This document shows positions 1 through 11,223 of a DNA stretch of 64,000 nt, in pieces (positions within the stretch are counted from its first letter, which is position 1; every line of letters starts with the position of its first letter). The notes below the pieces were generated by a model. That model was not told the origin of the DNA and made no database searches. It saw nothing but the letters and a program-made list of their open reading frames with translations. The translations under genes and the position numbers were made by a program. Source of the DNA: Liquidambar formosana (lineage: Eukaryota; Streptophyta; Magnoliopsida; Saxifragales; Altingiaceae); NCBI GenBank assembly GCA_039720395.1, contig CM077828.1, forward strand, positions 21,556,717 through 21,620,716. The letters are read 5' to 3'.

Positions 1-463
1 AAAAAAACCCAATACTAAAAATGAAACCAAAATAATGCTAATAATAATAATAAAACAAAAAACAAATATCTCACATCAGGCACAGCAGAATAAGGGCGGA
101 AATGCAACTAGTTTTCTCAATAATTGAATAAATTCATCAACCAGATGCTCTTGTAGAATATCAAAATGTACTAATGTTTGGTTTAACTTCTGAGAATATG
201 TGGGAAAATAAAAAGACTACATCTAAGTTTTTTCATAGAAACAAGATTTGCAATCGTGTCCTTTCTTCCATTTCATAGAAACGAAACAACGTAAAAACAA
301 AAGATTCAGTATCTTAAAATTTCCCTCTTTTTCCCAACACTTTCTCGGAAACCAAATGGATCCATATATAAGATACATGTGAACTTAATCTCAACCCTTT
401 ATTCTAGATAACCAGTAGCTCGCTTTACAATTACGCCTACATTTGGGGTTTATATGTATATAC
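1..463 (-). other. Intron 1 of the WDHD1-like gene (incomplete)
   Basis: This AT-rich stretch lies downstream of the exon-1 donor on the minus strand. I see no WD40-like coding segment or clear acceptor in it, so the window seems to end inside the first intron. Confidence 0.5.
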
Positions 464-737
464 CTGGAAATTTGTATAGCTTGACAGAGTGGTCGATAGA
501 ACCAGAAGCGAGACAAGTGGAATTGGGGCTAAGAGCCAAAGCGGTGACACCATCTCTGTGATGACGGAGGATGTTGGGGGTGTCGGAAGGAAGAAGAGGG
601 TCGTGGATGGAGATTGAAGTATCGGAAGATGAGGAAGTGACGAGGTGGAGGGCTTGGAGGTCCCAGAGGATTGAGCAGAAGGAGCTGACCCCATTGTTCT
701 TGTGGGCTTCTCTCAGCTTCATCGATCGGATCTTCAT
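464..737 (-). CDS. WDHD1/CTF4-like WD40 protein, first exon (partial gene)
   Basis: The minus strand opens with ATG at 737 and encodes about 91 residues before a GT donor at 463-462 (CCAG|GTATAT). The protein starts MKIRSMKLREAHK and contains HHRDGVTALALSPN and SGSIDHSVKLYKFP, the first WD40 blades of the plant WDHD1/CTF4 (Ctf4/And-1) family, called EOL1 in Arabidopsis. Family members are nuclear replisome adaptors that link polymerase alpha to the CMG helicase through a beta-propeller and a C-terminal trimer domain. Only exon 1 is in the window; the rest must lie left of base 1. The start is chosen because family homology begins at this Met and no other in-frame Met lies closely upstream. 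The family call is from recognition, not alignment. Confidence 0.8.
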
Positions 738-1060
738 GGCTGGGTGATTCGGCTAGGGTTTGGTTTCGGGGGGGTGGGGGTTTCTGAGTCTTTGACTGCT
801 GATCTAGGGTTGTTGGCTAGGTCTTTTTCTGTCTGTTGTTCTGTGAAATGTGTAAAAATGAGAGGTTTTGGTTTTGGCGGGAAATGGGGTTTTGGTTTTC
901 GCGGGAGGGGCTATGGAAAGAGGATTTGAAATTACCAAAGATAGCATACCCTTCCCACCCTTTTGGGCTTTTGGCATGGTTTTGACTTCTAAGACGGAAA
1001 TGATGCGTCGTCGTTTTTGTTTTCTAATCTCCAAAGTCTAGACCCCAATGTATTTAATGT
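738..1060 (-). promoter_or_regulatory. Probable 5' UTR and promoter side of the WDHD1-like gene
   Basis: The DNA upstream of the ATG at 737 is relatively GC-rich (about 770-1030) and turns AT-rich beyond 1050. I could not pick out a convincing TATA box, so position relative to the gene is the main evidence. Confidence 0.35.
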
Positions 1061-1412
1061 AACCGTTATGCTATATGATAATTTGATATGATAATCCAAT
1101 ATATTCCTCCCACATATCATCTTTCAATAGTAATTACACTATCTAATAGTTAATCATTCTTTTAGAACATATTTATAATGTTATGTGACATAATTATATT
1201 GGTTCAATTATACCACATCAAAATATTACGTTATATAATGATAATATTAAATAATTTCTCAATGCACCATTGCTCTTAGCAGATTACTAGAGCCTTTTTT
1301 TAAAAAATTTTATTTTTATGACTAACATTTGAAATGAGAGTGCCGCTCAAAATGGCAGTTTGGCACTAAGGTATCTAAAAAAGACTTGAGTTTATAATTG
1401 TGTTTAGTTTTA

Positions 1413-2395
1413 GGGTAAATTACATTAAGACCCCCTCTAAAATCTAACAATTACAAATAAACCCCCTCACGTTTCTGAAATTACATTAAGACCCCCTCCC
1501 TTTAACTTCCGACCATAATCCGTTAAATCACTTTCAATTTTTTTCAAAATACCCTAATTACCCTTATTGGATGACAACTTCCATGTTAAATGCATATAAC
1601 TCATCAGTCTAACACATTCATCCAGTACATTTGATTGATTTATTTATTTATTGATGAACAACTAAAAGATTATATATATATATATAAAAGAAAAATGCCA
1701 AAAAGCTTAAATTTTTGTCCAACTGATGTGGTAGCCGTCAGATTTGCTCATTAGAAACAATTATATATTTAATTGATGTGTAAAAATTAAAAAAAAAAAT
1801 TGATTTGCCAAGTTGCTACCTCATTTGCCACCTCTATACGTGCATCTCCATTGTAATAATTCTTTTTATTTATTTCTACATATGAGTAATGCTACATAGC
1901 CCTTTGTTTTTTTACTCAAATCTACTTACTCAAATGAGGTGGCAACTTAACAAATCAATTTTTTTATTTTTTATTTTGCAAATTAATTAAAATTTTAATT
2001 AAATAAATAATTGTTTCTAAATAGCAAATTTGACAGCTACCACATCAGTTGGACAGAAAATTTAAATTTTTTTTAGCATTTTTCTTATATATATATATAT
2101 ATATATTATCTTTTAGTTGTTTATCAATAATAATTAAAAAATTCAAAAGTATTGGATGAACTATTGGACTGGTGAGTTATATGCATTTAACATGAAAATT
2201 ATCATCCACTAAGGGTAGTTAGGGTATTTTGAAAAAATTTGAATATGATTTAACGGATTAGTGGACGGAAGGTAGAAGGAGGGGTCTCTTTGTAGTTTAT
2301 TTTGTAAAGTAGGAGGTGTCAGTGTAATTTTAAAAACGTGAGAAGATGTATCTATAATAGTCAGATTTTAGAAGAGGTCTTATTGTAATTTATCC
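1413..2395. mobile_element. MULE-type foldback element with long terminal inverted repeats
   Basis: The element is 983 bp and is bounded by a perfect 9-bp direct duplication TTAGTTTTA at 1404-1412 and 2396-2404. It starts GGGTAAATTAC and ends GTAATTTATCC, which are inverted repeats of each other. The arms (roughly 1413-1850 and 1925-2395) remain complementary almost to the centre; for example the ATATAACTCATCAGTC block near 1595 pairs with the reverse copy near 2170. There is no coding capacity. A 9-bp target duplication is the hallmark of Mutator-like transposition, and long arms with little interior are typical of non-autonomous foldback MULEs. The arms have diverged, so it is not recent. 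Confidence 0.8.
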
Positions 2396-2404
2396 TTAGT
2401 TTTA

Positions 2405-3041
2405 TATTACAACACATCACATCATGTCATGTCACATAAAAATCCCTTTAACAGATGATATATAATAGTATACATAATTATTTTAAGTGTACTTAATGTA
2501 TTATTGGTTTTTACTTATCAAACAATATCCAACAGCAAGGCGACGTAGTAAAATCTTCATTACTTCATTATCATTTTGCTTGTTTTCCTCTTTTAACAAT
2601 TAAAGATTTCATTTAGTGTTGACCCTTTTTTTACAAATAACAAAGTTATCAAATCTACGTAGGTATATGAGCAATGGACCTCTATCATATGAAAATTTTA
2701 TGAGCATGCAAGTCATCCCGTAGTTTTATCTCAAAAGAGATCTCATACAATCATATATATAGATATATATATATGTGTGTGTGTGTGGAGGATAATTTTA
2801 TGAGAAAATAAGCATTCATTCCAAGGTTTTATGGTTGGTGATTCTTATCCACCGTACATTCTTATAAATAAATAAAAAAATTATTCTTTTAGACCCACTA
2901 TTTCACTTTTATTGCCATTTGGAAATTTTTTATTTTTTGGACAAGTATGTGGAGATTTGGGCTTTGCCCATGATGGAGTTGGTGGATTACCATGCACGTG
3001 ATTATTTGCATTAAGGGAAGGCAAGTGCAATCCCATTTTTT
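2405..3041. other. AT-rich intergenic DNA
   Basis: No gene-like open frame is seen. It holds a short (TA)n/(GT)n microsatellite near 2755-2787 and otherwise nothing I can name. Confidence 0.4.
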
Positions 3042-3404
3042 TATCACACCCCGTCCTTTAGGTTTATAAGGTTTTATACAAAATATAAAAAGTTTTTACG
3101 AAATCCGGCCGCATGGTCCAGTAAAAAACATTATTTTGAACAACTTTATAGAAGAAATTTTTTCAAAAAATTATCGTTTAAGTAGACCTTTTAACCATTT
3201 ATAGCATTTATTTCATTTTTTGACAAAAAGTTTACTTAAACGATAGATTTTGGAAAACATTTTTCTATGAAGTTATTCAAAATGATATTTTCTAATAGAT
3301 TACGTGACTAGTTTTTGTAAAAAGTTTTATATTTGGTACGGAGTATAAAATTTTAAAAACCAAAACAAAAGAGGGGAATTTGATTGAAAAGTGGGGTTGT
3401 TATA
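3042..3404. repeat. Hairpin inverted repeat, MITE-like
   Basis: The ends TATCACACCCC and GGGGTTGTTATA are imperfect inverted repeats. The interior folds back: AAAAAGTTTTTACG near 3090 pairs with TTTGTAAAAAGTTTT near 3315, and ATCGTTTAAGTA near 3175 pairs with TACTTAAACGAT near 3235. No open frame is present. I could not find a clean target duplication, so the exact ends are uncertain. Confidence 0.5.
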
Positions 3405-3592
3405 GCCGTTCCCCTGCATTAATTTATGGTAAGTGGGTTTAGCAGGCAAGAGAATTGGGTTGATAGCTTCACGGCTGAACCTTGGGCTTTAATGCCTGGG
3501 CTCACTATCGCATGGACATCTGGAAACAAATTTGGCTGCCTTTTTTTTTTTTGTTTTTTTGGCTTTGAGGGTAAGATAAGAAAGGGAGAAAG

Positions 3593-4040
3593 TCATGCAG
3601 ATTACATCAGCGTATGCACCATGGGCTGTTGGACGTCTTGCTGCTGAATTAGGATTTTAGTTTATTTAGATATTTTAGGAGCCTTAATTATTATTATTTA
3701 ATTATTGCTTTTAATTTAATTAGTTTCCTAACTAGTTAATATTTGCTTGTTCTAGTAGAACTAGGTTCTCTTGTTCTAGTAGAATTAGGTTTTTCTTATT
3801 AGTTTTCTATATAAGGAGATGTAAGTCTTATGGCATACAGTTTAGATCAAACTTTGATTATTTTGATTAACACTATTGAGAGAGAGTTTCTACTTTATTT
3901 TCCTACTTTCGTATTCTTGAAAGAATATTGATTGTGGTTGCTTACTATCTGGCATTGTTCTTGCGACAATCAACAGATTGATGGAAGCTTGTTGATTAAT
4001 TTGGTGAGCTAGTCTCGACCGCGTATTTTCCACTGCATTA
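3593..4040 (+). repeat. 5' LTR of the TRIM-like element
   Basis: It matches 5059-5486 closely throughout, starts with a mutated TC in place of TG and ends GCATTA. It contains TATATAAGGAG, a plausible TATA box, near 3810. Confidence 0.8.
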
Positions 4041-4042
4041 GT

Positions 4043-4055
4043 TGGTATCAGAGCC
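4043..4055 (+). promoter_or_regulatory. Primer binding site (initiator Met tRNA type)
   Basis: TGGTATCAGAGCC begins three bases after the 5' LTR. This is the standard plant LTR-element primer site complementary to the 3' end of initiator Met tRNA. Confidence 0.85.
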
Positions 4056-4073
4056 AGGTTCGTTCTTACCGTC

Positions 4074-4495
4074 ATGCCAAGATGAGGAGAAAGACGTGCT
4101 GGAGGTCGTAAAGCCAATCTAGAGGACGTGTATTATCGTAAGGACATAGCCCGAATTAAACAAGAAATCAAAGACGAGATAAGAGCCCTATTCAAGAGTT
4201 ATCATCTTGACCGGCATCATAGTCGTCGACCTCCATCTCCGCGTTCTATGGCAAAGAGAGTGATGAGGATGTTTTGGTTGAGAATATTGTTGTAGAAAAT
4301 GAAGATTTGGATGAAGTTGAAAAATGTAAGAATTTTGAAGTCATGGAAAAATTTTCTTTAAATAATTTTCATGATGTTGAAACTGAACAATTAGTTGATT
4401 TTAATTCCCCACCTATTTTTGATGAGTATGATGATGATGATGATATTGAGCCAAATATTATTGAAAATTTGGAAGGGCAAGAGGAGGTCCTGTGA
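4074..4495 (+). pseudogene. Gag-like remnant of the TRIM-like element
   Basis: From the ATG at 4074 the frame reads MPR, a stop, then continues through YYRKDIARIKQEIKDE and HHSRRPPSPR, a charged gag-like N-terminal region. A shift of frame near 4245 leads into the acidic stretch that ends at 4495 (EDLDEVEKC, DEYDDDDD). There is no zinc knuckle, protease or RT. At least one stop and one frameshift make it non-functional. The gag assignment rests on position after the primer site and on composition, not on a clear domain. Confidence 0.5.
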
Positions 4496-5058
4496 GACAC
4501 TTAATAAAAATTGTTCAAACAATAATTTTTATTGTCATGTTAAACTACTTGGTGATTTTCAAGAGGATGAAGTTTTGGTCATTGAAGAGTTGAAGCATTA
4601 TGATTTTATTGGAGTTGACAATATTTGTTGTGTTGTTAGTGTTCTACTGTTGAAAATTTTGAATGAAATGAAAGGTGCAGAGAAAATTTTTTTTATTATG
4701 AAATTTTGGGAACATAAATTTTGAAGACAATTGCAACAAAAAAAGTTCTCAAAGTATTTATTCAGATGGATTGGTCGACATCAATACTTCTATGAAGACA
4801 ACCCGCAGAGTTTGGGGACGAACTCTCTCCAAACAGAGGAGAATAGGGAGGATGATGAAAGGTGTAAAACGATCACTTTTGTGCAATTGAACCCTTGTAG
4901 ATCAAGCAATGGATCCGCAATATCAGCAGCTGAAAGCATGGTAGTAGTCCTATTGGGGACTGAACAATCTATGTCAAGCACTTGGTTCATTATCATGAAG
5001 ATAGCTCCGATGATGAGATTACAAATTCGAGGGCGAATTCTCTCCAAATAGGGGAGAA

Positions 5059-5486
5059 TGATGCAGATTGTATCGGCGTACGCACCACGGGCTGTTGGAC
5101 GTCTTGCTGCTGAATTGGGATTTTAGTTTATTTAGATATTTTAGGAGTCTTAATTATTATTATTTAATTATTGCTCTTAATTTAATTAGTTTCCTAGCTA
5201 GTTAATATTTGCTTGTTCTAGTAGAACTAAGTTTTTCTTATTAGTTTTCTATATAAGGAGATGTAAGCTTTATGGTAAACAGTTTAGATCAGACTTTGAT
5301 TATTTTGATTAATACTATTGAGAGAGAGTTTCTCCTTTATTTTCCAACTTTCGATCGTGTTCATGAGAGAATATTGATTGTGGTTGCCTACTATCCGGCA
5401 TTGTTCTTGCGACAATCAACAGATTGGCGGAAGCTTGTTGATTAATTTGGTGAGCTAGTCTCGACCGCATATTTTCCGCTGCATCA
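5059..5486 (+). repeat. 3' LTR of the TRIM-like element
   Basis: It starts TGATGCAG just after a purine-rich tract, ends GCATCA, and is followed by the GAAAG duplication at 5487-5491. Confidence 0.85.
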
Positions 5487-5491
5487 GAAAG

Positions 5492-8400
5492 TCATGTGAT
5501 CACAAATCAACATAACTAAATAGAGATGATGAAGTAGCATATATTACTAATAAGCACATGTTGGGACCTTGTCTCACATAGGATGAGGCATTAAGAGTGA
5601 TATATATAAGTAGGATTCCATGCCTCTAAAAGTCGCCCAGGCTCTAAGAAACAAATTTCTCGTTGTGGATCTTGATGTTTTTTTTATGAAACCTTAATCA
5701 CTAATAAATACGCCTAAAATGAAGACCGAATCAACGGGAATCAATTCTGAATTCTATAATGGAAATTACTACGTACAAACATAAAAGTTTCCTAAAACAG
5801 CAAAATTACACTTTTCATGCCCTAAATGGAATACTACAAATTTCATGTGATTCTCACTCCTCAATGCGAAGCACGTACCCGGACCATCTGTTTCATGATA
5901 TCTGTAGCCACCTGTCCTACATAGTGGGAGGCAAATACAATCTTGAGCTTGGTTTAAGATAAAGAGAGGGAAGGATAATATGGCACTCTAAAGCTTGCTT
6001 TATCATCCCATCTATATCATCTTTGATCATATGCGGAGATATCAATCTAAGATATTCTACACTTGAACAGCCTGATCCATCTACATCTGTAAGTTTTATA
6101 AGTTGATTAAAGAAAACTTGGTAAGTACAATCGCTATGGGAAAATGATTTGTACTTTCTTTAACAACCAGCCAATTAATGAAGGAGAAAAACATATGTAT
6201 GCTTCGCGTCTGGTGGGATTGCACAATTCATTCCAGACCATGGAAGCAAAAACTTGACGCAGCTGTGAAAGCTTGGACAAATACATCTGCTCACACACCA
6301 CAAACGATTTGTTACAATTTTGCACAGCATGCAAGCACTGAGGCTTGAGGTGTGCTAGCTCCGGACATTATAAAATGCATAGGTTTTGCAATAGTGTAAC
6401 TCTTGATAAAGAAATGTTCAGTGTCTGATCGAGTAACCGACAAATTATAAAGCTACCCTAATCCGACCAAATGTTGGAAACCCAAGATCAGAGGTCGGGT
6501 TGGAGAGGAGCCATTGTCAGCTCTTGGGATTGGGATGGCCACGACCAACCGGCCGGACTCAACCAGCTGCTAGGGTTTCATTCTTTCTCAACCCCTCTTG
6601 GACGGTGATGGTTGTGTAACTGGGTAGCATGAGACTTATATCTAAAAGCTTATTGGTCATACAATAACAAAATTGAACATCTATCCTAACATGCAGTTGC
6701 TCTTATTTTTGGCTGTAGTGATTTTTATTTATTTATTTATCATTTGAAATTGGACTAGCAATATATTTCCACAGTCTTACCAGGAATTTTTTTTTTTTTT
6801 TAATTTTATTTTTGACTAGGATGTCTCACAAGGAATGAGTGGGACTATTGGCAATGAAAAAACTGATATTTTGTGTTCACATCACATTAATTATCACATT
6901 ATAATAAAAATTAATCATGGTTGTGGCTGTGGCATCCATGTGACCATGTCTTTTAAAGGCAAACAGACTCCCCTTTCTTCGAAACACCAAGGTTGAACAC
7001 CCATGCAGCTTTCAAATTTAAAGTCCCCTTCCTCTGAATTTATATTTGCACATTTTCACATTATCGAGCACATCCACATATATAAAATTAAAATCCCTAA
7101 ACCCTCGAAGGCTCCTTTTCCGTACACATTGGGGGGGGGGGATACAGATCGACCCTAGCTGTAACCAAAACCAATGAGAAGAACATGGCACTGGTAGTTC
7201 TTCAATGCTCTTGCATGCTAGTTGCTTTTGGTTTTCCATCATGAGAACCATCCCATTTTGTTCGAATCTCAATCTTATTAAGTAAGTGATCAGTACGAAT
7301 TACTAAGTAATTAATTAATTATCTAAGCAAAAAATTCAGCTGAAGACAAAGCATTGGTAATGTAAAGCCCTCCACTGAGGCTACCGGGGTACAAATCAGC
7401 TTTGGTGGTGATTTGGATGATCATTAGGATCAAAGGGATGCTAATTAAATAAATTAAAAACAAATCACTGTTCTTATCAAGTAGAGCAAGTGAATAACTG
7501 TAGTTTTAAACTAATAGTTTACAAATGAAAAGCCTTTAGTTATGATCTCTTTTTACAACAAATGTTAATGGATCTCTCCTTATATATATATATATATATA
7601 TATAGAGATTTTAGTTATATAGAAAAAAAATTAAACACTCGGAATTGAAGTTGTAAGTATTTGAGGCCGTCATGATTTTAAGAAGGATATAAAATCTCCT
7701 ACTACATGGTAATTCCCACATGCTAGAACAAATAAAATGGACTCCATCATTAAGCATAATTAACTGGTATAAAACATTGTAAAATCATTGACTGTCCATA
7801 TATTTTAGTAAAAAAAAAATATACAAAGTCTCTTGGCTTTGATTGAAAAAAAAATAAATTAAAAAAATTAAAAAGAAAAAAAGAAAAAAAAGGAAAAAGG
7901 AAGAGATCGAAGAAATAAAGTGTCCTAGGCATTGTAAAATTTTATGGTTTTGGCATCGAGAAAGCATTGTTGTTGTACTTTATAACACATGATGAAACGT
8001 GTAACAATCAGAATACAACATGTGTACCAAAGTATAACAGGTGTCATTCATCTTACGGAGTATTTCATTTTCCAGATTTCCAAAATTGTCCCCCCAAGTG
8101 GGCAAGAGAGGGTGAAGCCACATGCATGTGGCTATCGCCGACTATCGCGCTCCACATGGCACAATTTCCCACTGATCCACTTTCTCTAGGAGCACCGATT
8201 GGGTATAACAGTTGGAGGGGCACGCCCAGTGCTCCCCACAGTAATTTGCTAACCACAAATTAACTTTTTAAAACTGTGTTTTGTTTGTTAATCATGATGG
8301 GTTAGTGATTCAATGAAGACTTATCACTTGCCCATGTTCCTCAAATCTGTTAAGAATCTTGCCTTCTTTGGAATCCACGCTTGCCAATCACCAGGTACCC

Positions 8401-9900
8401 TCTGAAAATAAAATAAGTGAAGGGCAAGAATATATATTCTATGTTTCTCTCATGCCTGCTAGAACAAATTTAGAGAATTTCAAATTGTACAAGTCATGAT
8501 CAAATTTATTAACTTATTTTTAAAAAGGGTATCCTTTTTTTCTTTTCCTTGGATTGGGAAATTTGTAATTCATGAAGAAGAAAGAGAATTATGTCTTGCT
8601 GTAGCAGGCTTCTTACAAAGCCAAGAGCTATGTGGAGTTTATGATATATGCCCAGGATACAATTTAGAAGTAGAACACGAGAGGGTGCCAAGATATAAGA
8701 AAGACGAGGAAACCAGGGGTGGAGGAAGTAAGGGCTGAGGGGTCCTTTAATTTGGCCCTTCTCAATCAAAGTTTAAAATTTTAAAAATCAAAGTTTGGCC
8801 AACTTGGACCAAATTTCTGGGTCGAACCTAAAAAAGAATCTAACATTTTCTTTCTCTTTTTCATCCCATTTTAAAAGCTGGAACGTTTTCCATGAACTAG
8901 AATATTCTACTATTACTAAAAATATAGTAAATAATCCTAAAACATTCCACTTAAGGAAGCTAACCGAACTCCTAACCTATTTTAATCCTAACCTTCATCC
9001 CATCCTCCCTCACTATTAGACTAGTCCTAATGAATTACTTTTAATGTTAATATCAAGGTTAAAAAAATCGCATTTAGAATTATATAAAGCAAAATAGGTA
9101 TATGATATTTCTAAATATATTTGATTGTAGACTCGATCCTCTAAGTTATTAACACACAAAATTTAAATTGAATGTAAATTATGAACAAAGATTTGATTAA
9201 TTTGGTATTTAATTTTAGACGATAGTGGCATGACCCTTATTCCTATTACATATGGATTTGTATGTACACAAACAAATATGTAATATGCACTACCTAGTCA
9301 TGGAATGGCACTTGTCCCCAAGTCCCTCTTTATTTCAGTCAAAGCCAAACCAGTCTAACAATTAAACCAAGTACGAAATAAAGATCACTCTTCACACTAA
9401 TAAAACTAAAGTCTAAGTTAAGCTTAGCCAGCATAGCCTCCACTACTATAAGAAAGCGTGCCAAAGCCAACTAGGCAGCTGTGAATCTCTAATGTTTCGA
9501 ATGACTTTTACCATTTGTTTTACACCTCATGATATTAATTACAATAAAAAAATTACCACATGACAGGCCCTTAGTATATGTTTATATGTGGACTCTAGTC
9601 CCTAGTAATATAAAATACTGAAACCCTAGGGTTTGTGTGTGGGCCAACTTTGGCCACCAAAAAGACAAACCCTCCTCGTTGCATGCATGGCTGCAGACAA
9701 GCACAAAAACCCATATCTTCCATTCCACGCGATCATAAGCCTTTTCCCTAACATTTGGCCAACCCAGAAAACCATTTTCAACTTTTCAATTCTAGCTTTG
9801 AACGCTGCTTTGGTTTTTTTTGAGGTTCTCTATGTACTGCATGTACCCAATAACAATATTTTATAAAAGTAATGGGGGAAAAAACAGTATGCGTTGGAAC
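5492..9900. other. Long intergenic stretch without a supported gene
   Basis: Over 4 kb of AT-rich DNA with scattered short frames but no recognisable protein apart from the doubtful exon-like patch at 5905-6330. It contains a G10 run near 7132-7141, a (TA)n microsatellite near 7580-7603 and an A-rich tract near 7840-7895. I see no RNA gene in it. Confidence 0.4.
5905..6330 (-). pseudogene. Exon-like patches of an unidentified protein
   Basis: Minus-strand translation of about 6120 to 5905 gives an uninterrupted, protein-like segment (TDVDGSGCSSVEYLRLISPH, then HMIKDDIDGMIKQALECHI) preceded by a possible acceptor CTTACAG. A second possible acceptor (GTGAGCAG) near 6290 leads into a short frame that soon meets a stop. 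No start or overall gene structure is visible and I cannot name the family. It may be a decayed gene fragment or chance. Confidence 0.2.
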
Positions 9901-9930
9901 CCTAGCTTTAACTTGGGTTTGGACTTTCTC

Positions 9931-9937
9931 TATAAAG
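9931..9937 (+). promoter_or_regulatory. TATA box of the RGF-like gene
   Basis: TATAAAG lies in a pyrimidine-rich context 80 bp before the ATG at 10017, a normal plant spacing for TATA plus a short 5' UTR. Confidence 0.55.
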
Positions 9938-10016
9938 CCCCCCTTCTGGCCTATTTGATTTCCTCTCTTTTGTTTTTGAACAACAAACATACCTAAAGAA
10001 GGAAAGGAGCGCAAAA

Positions 10017-10785
10017 ATGGTGTCCATAAGGTTTACTAGCTTAGTGTTTGTACTCATGTTTATTTTGCTGCGTGGAAAGGGCTCCAATATTGCACAAACC
10101 CCCCAAGGTAGGTGTCTTTCTTCTTGACTCATACCACGTATTTATTATAAGTCACTAGTGAGGTTTTCATAGGAGCTAGCTAAAGTTATTGTTTGTTAAG
10201 TTTCCAACCTAATAGCCTAAGCTATTAGGTGGAGGGTCGAAACAAGTATATAAAATCATGTCAAATCCAATATTTATGCGAAATAAGGATGTGATACTTT
10301 TTCAACATGTTTCTCACACTTATTCTAATGGTGACTGCAGATGGAAATGAACCGGTAGTGGCAGAAGGGATTGCTGTGACTGTTGAAAAGGTAAAAAAAA
10401 TTTCCCTTGATTGTTCTCAAATTGATCATTTTATCATATAGGAATGTTATCCCGAGATAAATATTTTGTTCAGGAAATCTTTAACGGTGCTCCTGCTGTG
10501 GCTGAAGTTACGAAGATAAGGGTTGGAGGAAGGAAAATGATCTTAAAAAGGGCCTTGGGTGAAGAGATTGTGAAAGAGGAAAGTGTTGATGAAGAATCTC
10601 AAAAGATTACAGGTGCAAACCATTCTGTTGGAATTGGTAACCAAAAAGGGAAGAGCATGTTGAATGTAGCATGTAAATTGAGTACTAAAAGAAGTCTTCA
10701 TCCTGTGAAGATCAAAATGGGTGGTTTTATAGCTTTCAGTGCTGATTATCATGTTCCAAAATCTCACCCACCTAAGAATAACTGA
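10017..10785 (+). CDS. RGF/GLV/CLEL-type secreted peptide hormone precursor (three exons)
   Basis: The exons are 10017-10107, 10341-10390 and 10474-10785, joined at canonical GT/AG sites in compatible phases (1, then 0), giving about 150 residues. Exon 1 encodes a signal peptide: MVSIRF followed by a hydrophobic core LVFVLMFILL. Exon 2 and most of exon 3 are a variable, charged propeptide. The protein ends exactly with DYHVPKSHPPKNN, the 13-residue pattern of root meristem growth factor peptides (DY at the start, PP at positions 9-10, final N; tyrosine is sulfated in known members). Such peptides are secreted, cleaved and sensed by leucine-rich receptor kinases (RGFR/RGI) that control root meristem and gravitropic growth. 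A TATA box lies just upstream. Which Arabidopsis RGF is the orthologue is not clear. Confidence 0.82.
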
Positions 10786-10830
10786 GGACATGCAGTGAAG
10801 TTAGCTAGACCTTTAGGAGATTAAGTGTTC

Positions 10831-10910
10831 TCCCCCCCCCTCCCCCCAACCCCCCTCTTCGCCTTCTCTTTTTGAAATATCCCACCCCCCCCCCCCCCTT
10901 TTTTTTTTCT
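10831..10910 (+). repeat. Poly-C/poly-pyrimidine tract
   Basis: Runs of 6 to 15 C followed by T10 lie about 45 bases after the stop of the RGF-like gene, probably in its 3' UTR. Such tracts are prone to length errors in sequencing. Confidence 0.8.
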
Positions 10911-11223
10911 CTCCATGTTCTCTTCTGTTTTTATAGATGTTGTAGTGAAAACAAGTGCGGGAATTCATACGTGTATGTATGCAAAAGAGATTTTAATGTT
11001 TAAAAGAATTTTGATTCCGAGGACGTGCCAGGAATTTTGTTCCGTGTATTAATTGTGCATTTGTTTTGGCAAACTGAATGGGTTATTACATTGATATATG
11101 CATGATGCTTGGGTTAGTAATTTTTCTATCTTTTCGTGGTTGAGCCAGCTTCAATATTTGGGTGGTAGGGGCAAACTAAAGGTGGGGATAGTTCAATTTG
11201 AATATTCGGTTGTTTGGATGCAG

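Larger units (their letters stand above)
3593..5486 (+). mobile_element. Short non-autonomous LTR retrotransposon (TRIM/LARD-like)
   Basis: Two direct repeats, 3593-4040 (5' LTR, 448 bp) and 5059-5486 (3' LTR, 428 bp), flank about 1 kb of internal DNA. A 5-bp duplication GAAAG lies at 3588-3592 and 5487-5491. The 3' LTR starts TGATGCAG and ends GCATCA. Three bases after the 5' LTR comes TGGTATCAGAGCC, the usual primer site for initiator Met tRNA. A purine-rich run (AGGGGAGAA) sits just before the 3' LTR. The 5' LTR carries an extra roughly 20-bp tandem copy of a TTCTAGTAGAA block, which explains the length difference. The 5' LTR begins TC rather than TG. No pol is present, so it needed enzymes from elsewhere. 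Confidence 0.85.

Noticed and set aside
437..694. Minus-strand frame of 85 residues overlapping the WD40 exon
   Set aside because: It is a shadow in another frame of the WDHD1-like exon, with low-complexity Ser/Pro composition.
4274..4495. Acidic 73-residue frame as an independent host gene
   Set aside because: It lies inside the TRIM-like element and continues the gag-like remnant after a frameshift.
8065..8263. Overlapping frames on both strands near 8.1 kb
   Set aside because: No recognisable protein family, no splice or promoter context; likely chance frames in locally GC-richer DNA.
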